Shown in pieces: positions 36,814-46,008 of a stretch of DNA of 64,000 nucleotides. Under the pieces are notes generated by a model. The model saw only the letters and a program-made list of their open reading frames with translations, was not told where the DNA came from and did no database searches. How positions within the stretch are numbered: the stretch's first letter is position 1; every line of letters begins with the position of its first letter. This stretch comes from JAPLSN01 sp964482955 (lineage in GTDB: Bacteria > Spirochaetota > Spirochaetia > Treponematales > UBA12059), in contig CAYZZW010000010.1 of assembly GCA_964482955.1 (NCBI GenBank), positions 4,457 to 68,456 of the forward strand, in the 5' to 3' direction. A program made the translations under genes and the position numbers.

Positions 36814-36829
36814 GGAGCCGTCCGGCTCC
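36814..36829. terminator. short hairpin between convergent genes
   Basis: GGAGCCG (36814-36820) pairs with CGGCTCC (36823-36829) and ends at the stop of the histidine kinase gene. The loop of 2 nt would open the inner pairs. It may terminate the rightward exporter/activator transcript. Confidence 0.4.
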
Positions 36830-39132
36830 TAGTCCGACAGGCTCATGGGCACGGTGAAGCTGAAGATCGAACCCGCGCCGGGCGAACTTTCCGCCCACAG
36901 GCGGCCGCCATGGAGTTCCACGAGCCGTTGACTGATCGGCAGACCGAGCCCCGTGCCGCCGTAACGCCGGTCGGGGCTCGCGTCGATCTGCACGAAATCG
37001 ACGAAGGCGCGGCGCAGGTCCTGCGGCGCCATGCCGATGCCCGTGTCCGCGACCTCGACGAGCACTTCGTCTCCGAGCGCCTGCGCGCGCACCGTGACGT
37101 GTCCGCGCTCGGTGAATTTGACGGCGTTCGACACCAGGTTCATGAGCACTTGCCTGATCCGCACGGGGTCGGCGGAGATCGGCGGCAGTCCCGCGGGAAC
37201 GAAGTTCCGGAGCTCGATGGGGCGATCCGCCACGAGTCCCGACACGGTTTCCATCACGCCTTCGACGAGCGCGGCGAGATCCACGGCCTCGACCGCGAGC
37301 TCCAGGCGGCCGGCCTCGATCTTGGAGAGGTCGAGCACGTCGTTGATGAGGCCGAGGAGGTGATGCCCCGATTCCTCGATGCGTCCGAGCAGGTCCTTCT
37401 GTTCCGCGTTGAGCCGGTCCGCGGCCTCCTGGAGCAGCAGGTAGGAAAAGTTGATGATGGAGTTCAGCGGCGTCCTGAGCTCGTGCGAGGTGTTCGAGAG
37501 GAAGCGCGATTTCGCCAGGTTCGCCTCCTCCGCCTCGGCCCGCGCCGCCTGGACCTGGCCGAAGAGGCGCGCGTTGCGGATGGCCACCGCGGCGGCGCGC
37601 GTGACGCCCTCGAGGAACGAAAGCTCGGCCGGGGTGAATGACGGTTCGTCGTCGTTCCGCCACACCGCCATCACCCCGATGACCTTTCCCAGGTCCACGA
37701 TCGGCGCGGCCATCAGCTTTTCGCCTTGGATCTCCGTGGCGGTGCCCGGGATGTTCACGGCTTCCGGCGCGAGCGCCATGTCGTTTACGATGCGCGCTTC
37801 GCCGGCCTGTACGATCCCGCCGAGTATGCCCGTTCCCGGCTCGAAGGTGTCTCCTTCGATCAATTCCCGGGACGGCCCGTCGACCACCACCGCGCGCATG
37901 GTCGTCCCGCCCTCGGGCGCGAGGTACACCGCCGCTATGTCGTTCGTGAGCATCTTGCGCGCGCTCTCGATGATCCGCGCGAGCACGACGTCCATGTCGA
38001 GCGTGCTCGTGATCTCCCGCTCGAATTCCCCGAGCGCCGCCGTCTCGTCGGCCCGCCGCCTCGCCTCGTCGAAGAGTCGCGCGTTCTGGAGGGCGATGGA
38101 GAGCTGGGCGCCGATCGACGCGAAGAAGTCGAGATCCTCGTAATCGAACGCGTTTTCCTCGTCGTAATCCTGCACGGCCATGACGCCGAGCACCGTGTCG
38201 CCCATCATGAGGGGCACGCCCATCCAGGACAGCGGCACGCTGCCGTGCCCGTCGACGCGCTCGCGCTCGAACAGGTCGAGCATCGCCTGGCGGGTTCGCA
38301 CGAGCACCGATTTTTTCGTGGCGATGATGTGCCCGGTCAGTCCCGTGCCCAGGCTGGCGACGTATGGCGGCGCGCGCAGGACGCGCCGGACGTGGATGGG
38401 CATGGTCCAGATGCCGCGCTCGGAATCGATCGTGGCCACGTAGAAAAAGCTGGCGCCGAAGACCGCGTTGACTTGCCGGTAGACGCCTTCCAGCAGCGCG
38501 TCCAGCTCGAGATCGGCCGAGATGGCGCGGCTGATCTCGAGGAGGCTGACGCTCCGCGCGACCCGTTTCCGCGCGGCCTCGAGCAGGCGCGAATTCTGCA
38601 TCGCCATGGCCAGCATCGTGCCGATCGTGGAGAAGAGCCCCAGGTCCGCGGTGTCGTAGACCGCCTCGCGTTCGTAGTCCTGGATCACCATCGCGCCCTC
38701 GATCGAATCGCCCGCGATCAGGGGCACGCCCATCCAGGAGCGCGCCTTGGCCCCGAGCGACGAGACGCCGACGCGCGCCAGGTACTCATCCTTCTCGGCG
38801 ACCGACCGGAAGAGAAGGTGCGTGCGGGTGGCGATGACGTGGCCGGTGATGCCCCTGTCCATGGGGCGGCTCGTCGCCGGCCGGCGGATGCCGCCTTCGA
38901 AGTGGTAGCTGGTTTCCCATCGGTCGTCGGTCGCGGTGTACGTGGCGATGAAGAAATTGGAGGCGTCGAACAGGCGGGACACTTCGCCGTGCACGCGTTC
39001 GAAGAGCTCGTCCATGCCGGCCTGCGACGAGAGCGTGCGGCCGACTTCCACGAGAATGGACAGGAGCTTCGCGCGCTTGGCGGTCTCGGCGGCTTCGCGG
39101 GCTTCATCGTAACGCTGGTCGACCATCGCCAT
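36829..39132 (-). CDS. histidine kinase with three GAF domains
   Basis: The 767-residue soluble sensor kinase has three GAF domains (about 25-185, 195-355 and 370-525; each has the W-x-G-V-P-L or similar strand, e.g. SWMGVPLIAGD and SWMGVPLMMGD). A coiled-coil linker leads to the H-box NTSHELRTPLNSII (His550), then N-box MNLVSNAVKFTE and G-boxes DTGIGMAP and GGTGLGLPISQ. No receiver or membrane segment is seen. It reads small cytoplasmic signals. It has its own promoter; the partner response regulator is not adjacent, the next gene having a degenerate receiver. Confidence 0.9.
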   Translation of the reverse strand: MAMVDQRYDEAREAAETAKRAKLLSILVEVGRTLSSQAGMDELFERVHGEVSRLFDASNFFIATYTATDDRWETSYHFEGGIRRPATSRPMDRGITGHVIATRTHLLFRSVAEKDEYLARVGVSSLGAKARSWMGVPLIAGDSIEGAMVIQDYEREAVYDTADLGLFSTIGTMLAMAMQNSRLLEAARKRVARSVSLLEISRAISADLELDALLEGVYRQVNAVFGASFFYVATIDSERGIWTMPIHVRRVLRAPPYVASLGTGLTGHIIATKKSVLVRTRQAMLDLFERERVDGHGSVPLSWMGVPLMMGDTVLGVMAVQDYDEENAFDYEDLDFFASIGAQLSIALQNARLFDEARRRADETAALGEFEREITSTLDMDVVLARIIESARKMLTNDIAAVYLAPEGGTTMRAVVVDGPSRELIEGDTFEPGTGILGGIVQAGEARIVNDMALAPEAVNIPGTATEIQGEKLMAAPIVDLGKVIGVMAVWRNDDEPSFTPAELSFLEGVTRAAAVAIRNARLFGQVQAARAEAEEANLAKSRFLSNTSHELRTPLNSIINFSYLLLQEAADRLNAEQKDLLGRIEESGHHLLGLINDVLDLSKIEAGRLELAVEAVDLAALVEGVMETVSGLVADRPIELRNFVPAGLPPISADPVRIRQVLMNLVSNAVKFTERGHVTVRAQALGDEVLVEVADTGIGMAPQDLRRAFVDFVQIDASPDRRYGGTGLGLPISQRLVELHGGRLWAESSPGAGSIFSFTVPMSLSD

Positions 39133-39174
39133 CCCCGGAGCCGCCGCCTTCGGAGGGGCGACCCGACTGGAGAC

Positions 39175-39203
39175 AGTATAGGCGAGAGCGGGACCCGGCG
39201 CAA
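39175..39203 (-). promoter_or_regulatory. sigma70-like promoter of the GAF kinase gene
   Basis: Minus strand TTGCGC (39203-39198), 17 bp, TATACT (39180-39175). The leader to ATG 39132 is about 40 nt. Confidence 0.65.
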
Positions 39204-39225
39204 ATCCGCGCGTGGGTCCCCGCGG

Positions 39226-39320
39226 TTCGGCGCGCGCTATCGGGGGGGCGGCGCGCGCTATCGGGAGGCGGCGCGCGTACTTTCGCGGTTCGGCGCGCGG
39301 GGGCGGCGCGCGGGGTCGCG
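39226..39320. repeat. GC-rich degenerate tandem repeats
   Basis: Units of about 20 bp built on GGCGGCGCGCGCTATCGGG occur in row, with shorter GGTTCGGCGCGCG variants. They fill the space between the uvrD stop and the kinase promoter. No gene is present; they might affect read-through or chromosome structure. Confidence 0.6.
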
Positions 39321-41519
39321 TTACCTGCCGACGATCTCGAGGCCGGAATAGCGCGTGTAGAACCTGAGCTGCCTGCCGGTCTCGAAGCGGACGACGACGA
39401 GCGGTCCCGATTCGGTCGGCTTCACCTGCGCGACGTAGCCGGGTCCGTAGTCGTCGTGGTACACGGACAGGCCGGGCCGCCAGGGACTGTCGATCGCCTG
39501 ACGGCTCGGGAGTTTCCCTCCGACGGCCTCCACCGCGCCCGGGGGGATCTCGGACAGGAAGCGCGAGGGCGACGAGTCCATGATCCGTCCGCGGAAGAGT
39601 CGGCGCCGGCACCAGGTCAGGTGGAGCTCGTCCTTCGCGCGCGTGCAGGCGACGTAGAACAGGCGTCGTTCCTCCTCGAGGTCGTCTCCCGCCTCGCCGT
39701 CGCGCGGAAAGATGCCCTTTTCGAGTCCCGTCGCGACCACGACCGGGAACTCGAGGCCTTTCGTGTTGTGCATGGTGATGAGCGTGACCGCGTCCGAGTC
39801 CGTTTCCCCCGCCACCGACGCGCGGTCCAGTTCCACCGCCTCGAGGAACTCCGCGAGCCCGGCTCGCGACAACTCGTAATCGCTCGCGGCGTTGAGGAGC
39901 TCGTCGAGGTTCGCGCCGCGCTGCTTGCCCTGCACGTCGTCGCCCGTCTCGTGGTACTCGCGGAGCCCCGATTCCTCCACGGCCTTTTCGGTCAGGGCGG
40001 CGAGGGAGCGCGCCGGATCGGCGGGCGCGCGGCGAAGGCCGTCTTCCCGGCGTTCGACGGCGATGGCGTCGTCGGTTTTCGGGCCGAGCAGGGCGCGGAG
40101 CCGCTCCACGAGCTCGACGAAGGAGCCGAGGCCCGAGCGCGCCTTGGCGGTCTTGAGCCGCTTGGACGCGCGGCGCGCGGCTTCGACGAGGTCCCCCGGA
40201 TCGGCGACGCCGGGCAGCTCGTCCGCGGGCGCCCCGTCCGAAAAGGCTTCCCCGACGATGGCGTCGACGCTCACCGCGCCGATGCCGCGCGCGGGCTTGT
40301 TCACGACGCGCCGGAACGCCACTTCGTCGCGGCCGTTCGCCACGAGCGCGAGCACGGCGAGCGCGTCCTTGATCTCCTCGCGCTCGTAAAAGCGCACCGA
40401 GCCGACGATGCGGTACGGGAACTTGATCTTCGCGAAGAGCCGCTCGAACGCGAGGGACTGGGCGTTCGTCCGGTAGAGGATCGCGACGTCCGAGTACGAG
40501 CCGCCCGCCTTCCGCACGCGGTCGACGACGCGGGCCGCGTACTCCGCCTCCTCGTCGTGGTCGGCGAGCGTCGCGAGCACGGGCTTCCGGCCGCCCTTCC
40601 GGTCCGCGACGAGCGTCTTCCCGAGGCGGCCCTCGTTGAGGTCGACCACCGCGCCGGCCACGTCGAGGATGCTCTGGTAGGAACGGTAGTTGCGCTCGAG
40701 GCGGATCACGTCGATGCCGTCGAAGGTGTCCGGGAAGGTGAGGATGTTCCGCACCTCCGCGCCGCGGAAGCGGTAGATGGACTGGTCGTCGTCGCCCACG
40801 ACGCAGACGTACGCGCCTTCGCCCGCGAGCGACTTGAGGAGCTCGAACTGCGCGACGTTCGAATCCTGGTACTCGTCGACGAGGATGACCCGGAAGCGCT
40901 GGTGGAAGCGCGACCGGATCGCCTCGTGCTCCGAGAGCACCCGGCCCGGGAGCAGGATGAGGTCGCCGAAGTCCACGTTGCCCGTCTTGCGGAGCCGCTC
41001 CTCGTAGTCGCGGTAGAGCGAGCGGAAGTTGCCCTCCGACGTGATGTCCGAAAGCCGGGGCGAGTCCGGCGCGAGCGCGTAGTCCTTGGCCCGCGCGATG
41101 CGCGAGGCGACGCGGGCGCACTCGTTGCGGTTGCGGTCGGGCAGGATGGAATGGACGAGCGTCGTCGAGTCGTCGTCGTCGTAGATCGTGAAGTCTGAGT
41201 CGAGTCCCGCGGCCTTCGCGTTGCGGCGGAGGAACCACGCGCCGAAGGAGTGGAAGGTGCGGATGGTGGTGCGCGCGCACTCGGGCTCGATGGCGCAGGC
41301 GCGGTCGCGCATCTCGCGGGCGGCCTTGTTCGTGAAGGTGACGGCCAGGATGGACTCGGGCTCGAAGCCGCGCTCGCGGATCAGCCACGCGATCTTCGTC
41401 GTGATGACGCGGGTCTTCCCCGAGCCGGCGCCCGCGAGGATGAGGAGTCCCTTCCCCTCGTGCCTCACCGCCCGCAGCTGTTCCGGATTCAACGCCTCGA
41501 GGTACCCGTCATCGCCCAT
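39321..41519 (-). CDS. UvrD/PcrA/Rep-type superfamily 1 DNA helicase
   Basis: The 732-residue helicase contains the SF1A motifs: Q-motif LNPEQLRAV, Walker A AGAGSGKT, TFTNKAAREM, IRTFHSF, DEYQDSN, VGDDDQSIYRFRGA, LERNYRS, TLITMHNTKGLEFPVV and VACTRAKDEL. It unwinds DNA 3' to 5' in repair or replication restart. The C-terminal segment (GLSVYHDDYGPGYVAQV...) resembles the PcrA/UvrD Tudor-like RNA-polymerase-binding domain. I prefer ATG 41519 because a TTGACA-18-GATGAT promoter ends 7 nt before it; ATG 41531 overlaps the -10 box. Confidence 0.9.
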   Translation of the reverse strand: MGDDGYLEALNPEQLRAVRHEGKGLLILAGAGSGKTRVITTKIAWLIRERGFEPESILAVTFTNKAAREMRDRACAIEPECARTTIRTFHSFGAWFLRRNAKAAGLDSDFTIYDDDDSTTLVHSILPDRNRNECARVASRIARAKDYALAPDSPRLSDITSEGNFRSLYRDYEERLRKTGNVDFGDLILLPGRVLSEHEAIRSRFHQRFRVILVDEYQDSNVAQFELLKSLAGEGAYVCVVGDDDQSIYRFRGAEVRNILTFPDTFDGIDVIRLERNYRSYQSILDVAGAVVDLNEGRLGKTLVADRKGGRKPVLATLADHDEEAEYAARVVDRVRKAGGSYSDVAILYRTNAQSLAFERLFAKIKFPYRIVGSVRFYEREEIKDALAVLALVANGRDEVAFRRVVNKPARGIGAVSVDAIVGEAFSDGAPADELPGVADPGDLVEAARRASKRLKTAKARSGLGSFVELVERLRALLGPKTDDAIAVERREDGLRRAPADPARSLAALTEKAVEESGLREYHETGDDVQGKQRGANLDELLNAASDYELSRAGLAEFLEAVELDRASVAGETDSDAVTLITMHNTKGLEFPVVVATGLEKGIFPRDGEAGDDLEEERRLFYVACTRAKDELHLTWCRRRLFRGRIMDSSPSRFLSEIPPGAVEAVGGKLPSRQAIDSPWRPGLSVYHDDYGPGYVAQVKPTESGPLVVVRFETGRQLRFYTRYSGLEIVGR

Positions 41520-41526
41520 GCCGCCC

Positions 41527-41556
41527 ATCATCGCCGCCGACCCGTTCCCGTGTCAA
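41527..41556 (-). promoter_or_regulatory. leaderless-type promoter of the helicase gene
   Basis: Minus strand TTGACA (41556-41551), 18 bp, GATGAT (41532-41527), then 7 nt to ATG 41519. Confidence 0.55.
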
Positions 41557-41573
41557 CGATCGGACATTAAGAT

Positions 41574-41808
41574 TTACCACGAAGGTCACGAAGATGTTGC
41601 CACGAAGGACACGAAGGGAAGAGTACCAGGATCGAAAAACATATTGTTTTTGCCTCGCGCTTTTATCGAATTGTTCAAAACACACTACTGGCTGTAAAAG
41701 TGCTGTTCGAAACCACTGTTTCCATGCTTTTTCCCTCTCTCCTCTTCCTTCGTTACCTTCGCTTTCTTCGTGTACTTCGTGGTACGACCTTCGTGCCCTT
41801 CGTGGTAA
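41574..41808. repeat. CCACGAAG inverted-end repeat element, long copy
   Basis: The left end has TTACCACGAAGGTCACGAAG and CCACGAAGGACACGAAGG (41574-41621); the right end (about 41752-41808) has a run of CTTCG units ending CTTCGTGGTAA twice. The about 130-bp middle is AT-richer and unique in this window. The gap 41532-41831 holds no gene. Confidence 0.8.
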
Positions 41809-41831
41809 TGTTTCGGCGCTTGGTCAGCAGC

Positions 41832-43097
41832 TTACAGAACGCCGGTGATCTGCGCCAGCACGAGGGTGATGTCGTCGTCGAAGGAAGGATCCTTCATGTA
41901 CTGGATGAGTTCGGCGAGGAGGGTGTCGGCGGTCTCGTCGAGCGAAAGGCCGGGACGGGAGCCGACGACGCGCTTGACGCCGCCGATGCCGAACATCTCG
42001 TCGGCCGCGTCGCGCGACTCGACGATGCCGTCCGTGTAGAAGCAGAGGAGGTCGCCGGGCTCGAGGGCGGCTTCGGCCTCGCGGAAGACATGGTCGTCGA
42101 TCATGCCGATGATGGGGTCGGTGGGCCCGAGCTCGATCGCGCGCCCGTCGGCGCGGAAGAGCAGCTGGGGCGGGTGCCCCGCGTTCGAATAGCGCATCGT
42201 CATCGCCTTGAAATCGAAGACGGCGTAGAACGCGGTGATGAAGTGGTCGGTCTCGATGATCTTCGAGAACTCCCGGTTGAGCTCGCCCATCAACGCGGCG
42301 GGATCGGGATTCTTCTGGTGCAGGTAGTCGAAGGAGCTCCGCACCATCGCGGTGATGAAGGCCGGCGCGACGCCGTGCCCCGACACGTCGGAGAGGAGGA
42401 AGCCGATCCGGTCGTCGTCGAGCGCGACGATCGAGAAGAGGTCGCCTCCGACGCTCGCGAACGGGATGTAGCGGTGCGTGAAGGTCACGTGCGGCGTGTC
42501 CGGATAGCTCTTGGGCAGGAGACTCTTCTGGAGGTCGACCGCGAGGTTCATCTCCTTCACGTTGCGGCGGTTGCGCCGTTCGAGGGTTTCGAGCTCCCGC
42601 TTGAGCCTGCGCGTCTTCCGCACGAGGCGGCGGTTCAGTTCCTCGAGCCGGGAGATGCCCGTCAGCGAAGGGCGCTCGTCGGTCTCCCGCGTGGTCGCGC
42701 CCGTAGGCCGCGACGGCAGTTCCGACACGAGCTTGAACTCGGCGGCGTCCCGCGCGAGCCCTTCCTTGAACGCGTTTTGGGACGGAACGCCGCGCAGCTC
42801 GAAGGTCCGGTTCTTCCCGTCGGGATCCTCGACGGTCGTGATTTCCTGCACGTTCCCCGAGCGCATGCCCACGCGCGAAGCGGATCCCCGGAAGACCGAG
42901 TCGAAATCCTTGCCGACCAGGTCGTCGTGCGTGTAGCCGCGTCCGTGCCCCGCGCGGGGAAACACCGAGAGGATGCGGCCTTTCGAATCGAGGGCGACGA
43001 GGCAGGCGCCGAGCGACGAGAGGATGGACCGCGCGACCCGTTTTGCCACGCTTCGGGCGAACTCGGTCCGGTCGTCGCGTCCGGGGATTTTTTTCAT
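41832..43097 (-). CDS. SpoIIE/RsbU-type PP2C protein phosphatase
   Basis: The 421-residue protein has a PAS-like N-terminus (about 20-100, LGACLVALDSKGRILSVFPRAG), a coiled coil rich in Arg/Glu (about 145-190, LEELNRRLVRKTRRLKRELETLERRNRRNV), and a SpoIIE-type PP2C domain (about 200-421) with ASVGGDLFSIVALDDDRIGFLLSDVSGHGVAPAFIT, YSNAGHPPQLL, FYTDGIVESRD and DDDITLVLAQI. Such enzymes dephosphorylate anti-sigma antagonists or similar proteins. A promoter ends 9 nt before the ATG. No STAS or anti-sigma gene is adjacent. Confidence 0.88.
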   Translation of the reverse strand: MKKIPGRDDRTEFARSVAKRVARSILSSLGACLVALDSKGRILSVFPRAGHGRGYTHDDLVGKDFDSVFRGSASRVGMRSGNVQEITTVEDPDGKNRTFELRGVPSQNAFKEGLARDAAEFKLVSELPSRPTGATTRETDERPSLTGISRLEELNRRLVRKTRRLKRELETLERRNRRNVKEMNLAVDLQKSLLPKSYPDTPHVTFTHRYIPFASVGGDLFSIVALDDDRIGFLLSDVSGHGVAPAFITAMVRSSFDYLHQKNPDPAALMGELNREFSKIIETDHFITAFYAVFDFKAMTMRYSNAGHPPQLLFRADGRAIELGPTDPIIGMIDDHVFREAEAALEPGDLLCFYTDGIVESRDAADEMFGIGGVKRVVGSRPGLSLDETADTLLAELIQYMKDPSFDDDITLVLAQITGVL

Positions 43098-43106
43098 GTT
43101 GCTTCC

Positions 43107-43135
43107 ATTCTTACGCGGCCGCGGCGCGGGCACAA
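43107..43135 (-). promoter_or_regulatory. promoter of the PP2C phosphatase gene
   Basis: Minus strand TTGTGC (43135-43130), 17 bp, AAGAAT (43112-43107), then 9 nt to ATG 43097. The leader would be only 2-3 nt long. Confidence 0.4.
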
Positions 43136-43172
43136 GTGCCTTCGGCCCTCGACGCAAATCCGGGAACGTCTC

Positions 43173-44456
43173 TCACGCGCCGAACAATCCGGGGACGACC
43201 CGCCCGTCGCAGTCCGGATACCTGAGTCCGAGGACGCGCGCGAGCGTGGGCGCCACGTCGGTCATCTCCATGTCGCCGAGCGCGGCGCCGGGCGCGATGC
43301 CGGGACCCGCGGCGGCGAAGAGCGTCCGGTAGGCGTCCTGGTCGGGGTGGTAGCCGTGGTCGGCGCCGAACGCGCCGGGCGCGGGCGCGTCTTCGACGAT
43401 CGGTCCGTCGCGATCCTCGACGAACTGGACGCCGGGCTTGGCGAGCAGGGCGGCCGCCGCGTCGCGGTCCGAGCGGAGGCGGGCGAGAGCCTCCCCTTCG
43501 GCGATCGAGTCGACGCCATGGAGCGGGGCGAGCGCGGCCTCGTGCAGGACGGCGAGCGCGCGCGAACGGGCGTCGCCGTCCCGGGCGTGCAGGAAGGCCG
43601 AGCCGCCCGAACAGCGGCACCACGCCCGCCAGGAGAACGAGCCGTCGTTCCCGCCGCACAGCCCCGCGTCTTCCAGCAGTCTGTTGAGCCGCACGCGCCG
43701 CGTCGTGTCGATGTGCCCGTGGTCGCCGATCACGACCACCGTCGTTTCGTCCGCAAGCCCGGCGGCGTCGATCGCATCCAGGACGCGGCCGAGGCCCGCG
43801 TCGATCGCCTCGAGGGCCAAGGCGGCTTCGAGGGATTCCGAGCCGTGGTCGTGCTTCATCGCGTCCAGCGAAAGGAGGTGCGTCGCGAGGAAGCGCGGAC
43901 GCTTCGTCCGAATCGTGTACGCGGCGGCGCGCCCGACGAAATCGTCGAGCTCGATCCGCGAATCGCCCTTGCGGTACTTGCCGAAACGGAGCTGCAAATC
44001 GAGCAGGTAGGGCAGGGTGCCCGACTTCATCACCTTGAGCGCGAGGTTCTCTCCCGGGAGCGCCGAGATTTCCGGGAAGTTCCACGTGATCTTCCCGCGC
44101 GCGACGAGGGGCCACAGCACCGCGGCCGTCGTCAGCCCCGCCTCTCGCGCCAGGTCGAAAAGGGTAGGGGACTTCACTTCGTCCGCGTACCAGAACCAGC
44201 GCTGGTCGTCCACCGGGACGCCCGGCTGGAGCGGGTGGTTGTGCGTCACGCCGTGCGTTTCCGGGTGCCGGCCGGTGAGCATCGTCGCGTGGACGACGTA
44301 GGTCAGGCTCGGGAAGACGGAGCGGAGGCCGGTCGACAGGGCTCCCCGCTCGAGGAGGGCCTTGAAGGAGGGCAGCGTGCGGACGCGTTCCAGTTCGCGG
44401 ACTGACAGGCCGTCGACGGACACGAGGACGAGACGGTTTTGGGGCATGCGGTTCAT
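43173..44456 (-). CDS. alkaline-phosphatase-superfamily phosphodiesterase/nucleotide pyrophosphatase
   Basis: The 427-residue protein belongs to the alkaline phosphatase superfamily: LVLVSVDGLSV with the first metal Asp, SVFPSLTYVVHATMLTGRHPETHGVTHN with the catalytic Thr, LLSLDAMKHDHG, TTVVVIGDHGHIDTTR and a late GYHPDQDAY with a metal-binding His. This is close to the NPP / AP-endonuclease-like phosphodiesterases that cleave nucleotide or lipid phosphodiesters. No signal peptide is seen, so it would be cytoplasmic. ATG 44456 fits both a GGTGG ribosome site and a promoter ending 7 nt before it. Confidence 0.82.
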   Translation of the reverse strand: MNRMPQNRLVLVSVDGLSVRELERVRTLPSFKALLERGALSTGLRSVFPSLTYVVHATMLTGRHPETHGVTHNHPLQPGVPVDDQRWFWYADEVKSPTLFDLAREAGLTTAAVLWPLVARGKITWNFPEISALPGENLALKVMKSGTLPYLLDLQLRFGKYRKGDSRIELDDFVGRAAAYTIRTKRPRFLATHLLSLDAMKHDHGSESLEAALALEAIDAGLGRVLDAIDAAGLADETTVVVIGDHGHIDTTRRVRLNRLLEDAGLCGGNDGSFSWRAWCRCSGGSAFLHARDGDARSRALAVLHEAALAPLHGVDSIAEGEALARLRSDRDAAAALLAKPGVQFVEDRDGPIVEDAPAPGAFGADHGYHPDQDAYRTLFAAAGPGIAPGAALGDMEMTDVAPTLARVLGLRYPDCDGRVVPGLFGA

Positions 44457-44463
44457 GATATCC

Positions 44464-44493
44464 ACCATACCCCGGAAAGTACCGCTCTGCGAA
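44464..44493 (-). promoter_or_regulatory. leaderless-type promoter of the phosphodiesterase gene
   Basis: Minus strand TTCGCA (44493-44488), 18 bp, TATGGT (44469-44464), then 7 nt to ATG 44456. A GGTGG in the same stretch is an alternative ribosome site. Confidence 0.4.
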
Positions 44494-44517
44494 TACCCGC
44501 TGTCCTCGATGGGATTC

Positions 44518-44680
44518 GCCACGGAGAGAAGCGTGGCGATTACTCTAGTGTTGTCACGAAGGTACGTGCCGTTCATGATCGCTGTTTTTTTCCTTTTACG
44601 CCTCTCTTTTATCTCAGTGCTCTCCGTGGTAAAAACTCCGAGACAACGCTCGAGTACTCACTAAGCTTCGCTCCGTGGCT
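44518..44680. repeat. CCACGGAG-type repeat element with GAGTACTC motifs
   Basis: The left end has GCCACGGAGAGAAGCGTGGCGATTACTCTAG; the right end has CTCCGTGGTAA (about 44623-44633), CTCGAGTACTCACTAAGC (44649-44666) and CTCCGTGGC. The two ends are inverted relative to each other. It fills the gap between the phosphodiesterase and hydrolase genes. Confidence 0.65.
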
Positions 44681-44750
44681 ACCTTTCAACGGTAGGTCGG
44701 TTTCAACGGTGATTGCCTTCGTGCGGTGGATCGAATTGGAGGTTGCAGGC

Positions 44751-45458
44751 ATGCGTACCGGGGAATTCCGGATAGCCGTCGGCGGCGAGACGATCGCCTG
44801 TTCGGTGGACCATGCCGCGGACGGCTCCGCGCCGCGGGTGCTCGACCTGCACGGCGGCGGACCCTCGCATCGCGGCAGCGCGGCGTACCTGTCGGAGACC
44901 TTCGTCGGGCGCGGCCTGGGCGTCGTGCGCTTCGACTTTTCCGGACAGGGCGAGAGCACGGGGCTCATGGCGCGCTCGAGCCTGCGGAAGCGTCGCGACG
45001 AAGCCCTCGCGGTCGCCCGGCATTTCGGCATGCGGGACGGACTCACCGTGGTCGGCACGAGCATGGGCGGCTACGTGGCTTCGTCGCTCGTGCCGGAGCT
45101 GGACGTCGCGCGCCTCATCCTGTTCTGTCCGGCCGCGTATTCCGCCCGCGCGCGGGACGTCGAGTTCGGCGCGGGCTTTACGGAAATCATCCGCGCGGAA
45201 CGCTCGTACGACGAAACGGACCTGGACGACCTGCTCGGCGGCTATTCGGGTCCGTCGCTCCTCGTCATGGGCACCGAGGACGAGATCATCCCGCAGGCGG
45301 TCACCGATCGCTACGTCGCGTGCCTCGGGAAAAGCGGCCGGCTTTCGCGCCACGACATCGAAGGCTGCCCGCATCCCATCCACCGCTGGTCCGAACCACG
45401 CCCCGAGGTCCGTGCCGCCATCCTCCGCGCCGTCATCGATTTCATCGACGCGGACTGA
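44751..45458 (+). CDS. alpha/beta hydrolase
   Basis: The 235-residue protein has a hydrolase fold: VLDLHGGGPSHRG (oxyanion strand), FDFSGQGES, nucleophile elbow VVGTSMGGYVAS with Ser, an acid in LVMGTEDEIIPQ and the His in CPHPIHRW. It resembles small carboxylesterase/lipase-like or peptidase S9-like proteins; the substrate is unknown. The start has GGAGG 8 nt upstream and excludes a long extension through the repeat element. It is convergent with the DUF3597 gene, 10 nt apart. Confidence 0.82.
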   Translation: MRTGEFRIAVGGETIACSVDHAADGSAPRVLDLHGGGPSHRGSAAYLSETFVGRGLGVVRFDFSGQGESTGLMARSSLRKRRDEALAVARHFGMRDGLTVVGTSMGGYVASSLVPELDVARLILFCPAAYSARARDVEFGAGFTEIIRAERSYDETDLDDLLGGYSGPSLLVMGTEDEIIPQAVTDRYVACLGKSGRLSRHDIEGCPHPIHRWSEPRPEVRAAILRAVIDFIDAD

Positions 45459-45468
45459 CTGGGCGGGG

Positions 45469-45810
45469 TCAGCGCTGGCGGAGGCCGACTGAGAGCTTGC
45501 CCTGCTGCTGGCCGAAGCGGGCCATGACGGCTTTGTGGAGGGCGATGTTCTGCTCCGCCGAGCCGTGGGGACCGGCGTTGACGCCGAGTTCCTCGGCGAG
45601 CTTCTTGCGCGCCGTCAGCGACGAATCCATGTCGAGCAGCTTGAGCAGGTCGACGATCGATACCTTGTAATTGCTTTTGCCGCCCTTCGCCGCGGCTATC
45701 TTGGCGAGTTCCGCGTCCACGTCAGCCGCGGTGGCGCCAGCGGCTTTCTGCGCGGCCGTGGCGGCCGCCTGCTCGGTCAGTTTCTTGGTCATGTCCTCGA
45801 TGATGCCCAT
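45469..45810 (-). CDS. DUF3597-domain protein
   Basis: The 113-residue protein ends in the DUF3597 pattern NYKVSIVDLLKLLDMDSSLTARKKLAEELGV...GSAEQNIALHKAVMARF, preceded by an alanine-rich coiled-coil region (about 8-45). The fold of this family is a small helical domain with no assigned biochemical role. The start has AAGGAAGG in front. No partner is indicated by the neighbours. Confidence 0.85.
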   Translation of the reverse strand: MGIIEDMTKKLTEQAAATAAQKAAGATAADVDAELAKIAAAKGGKSNYKVSIVDLLKLLDMDSSLTARKKLAEELGVNAGPHGSAEQNIALHKAVMARFGQQQGKLSVGLRQR

Positions 45811-45932
45811 GGAGCGCCTTCCTTTTCGTATGAAGATGGTGGGTGGGAAGGGCTCGTCCCGTTCCCCGGATCTCCGTCAACTCTAGGCCGGTATTCGCGC
45901 GTTGTCAACGAGAGCGGACGGGCGGGCCGCCG

Positions 45933-45961
45933 TTGCTTCGTTCCGGCGTTTCGACTAGACT
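45933..45961 (+). promoter_or_regulatory. sigma70-like promoter of the small lipoprotein gene
   Basis: TTGCTT (45933-45938), 17 bp, TAGACT (45956-45961). The ribosome site AAAGGAGAG is about 8 nt before ATG 46009. Confidence 0.6.
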
Positions 45962-46008
45962 GGATCGAAATGGTGTCTTCGACACGGAAGGCCCGCAAAG
46001 GAGAGAAT

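Noticed and set aside
45878..45908. Promoter for the DUF3597 gene (TTGACA ... TAGAGT)
   Set aside because: On recounting, the spacer is 19 bp, longer than the other promoters here, so it is too weak to list.
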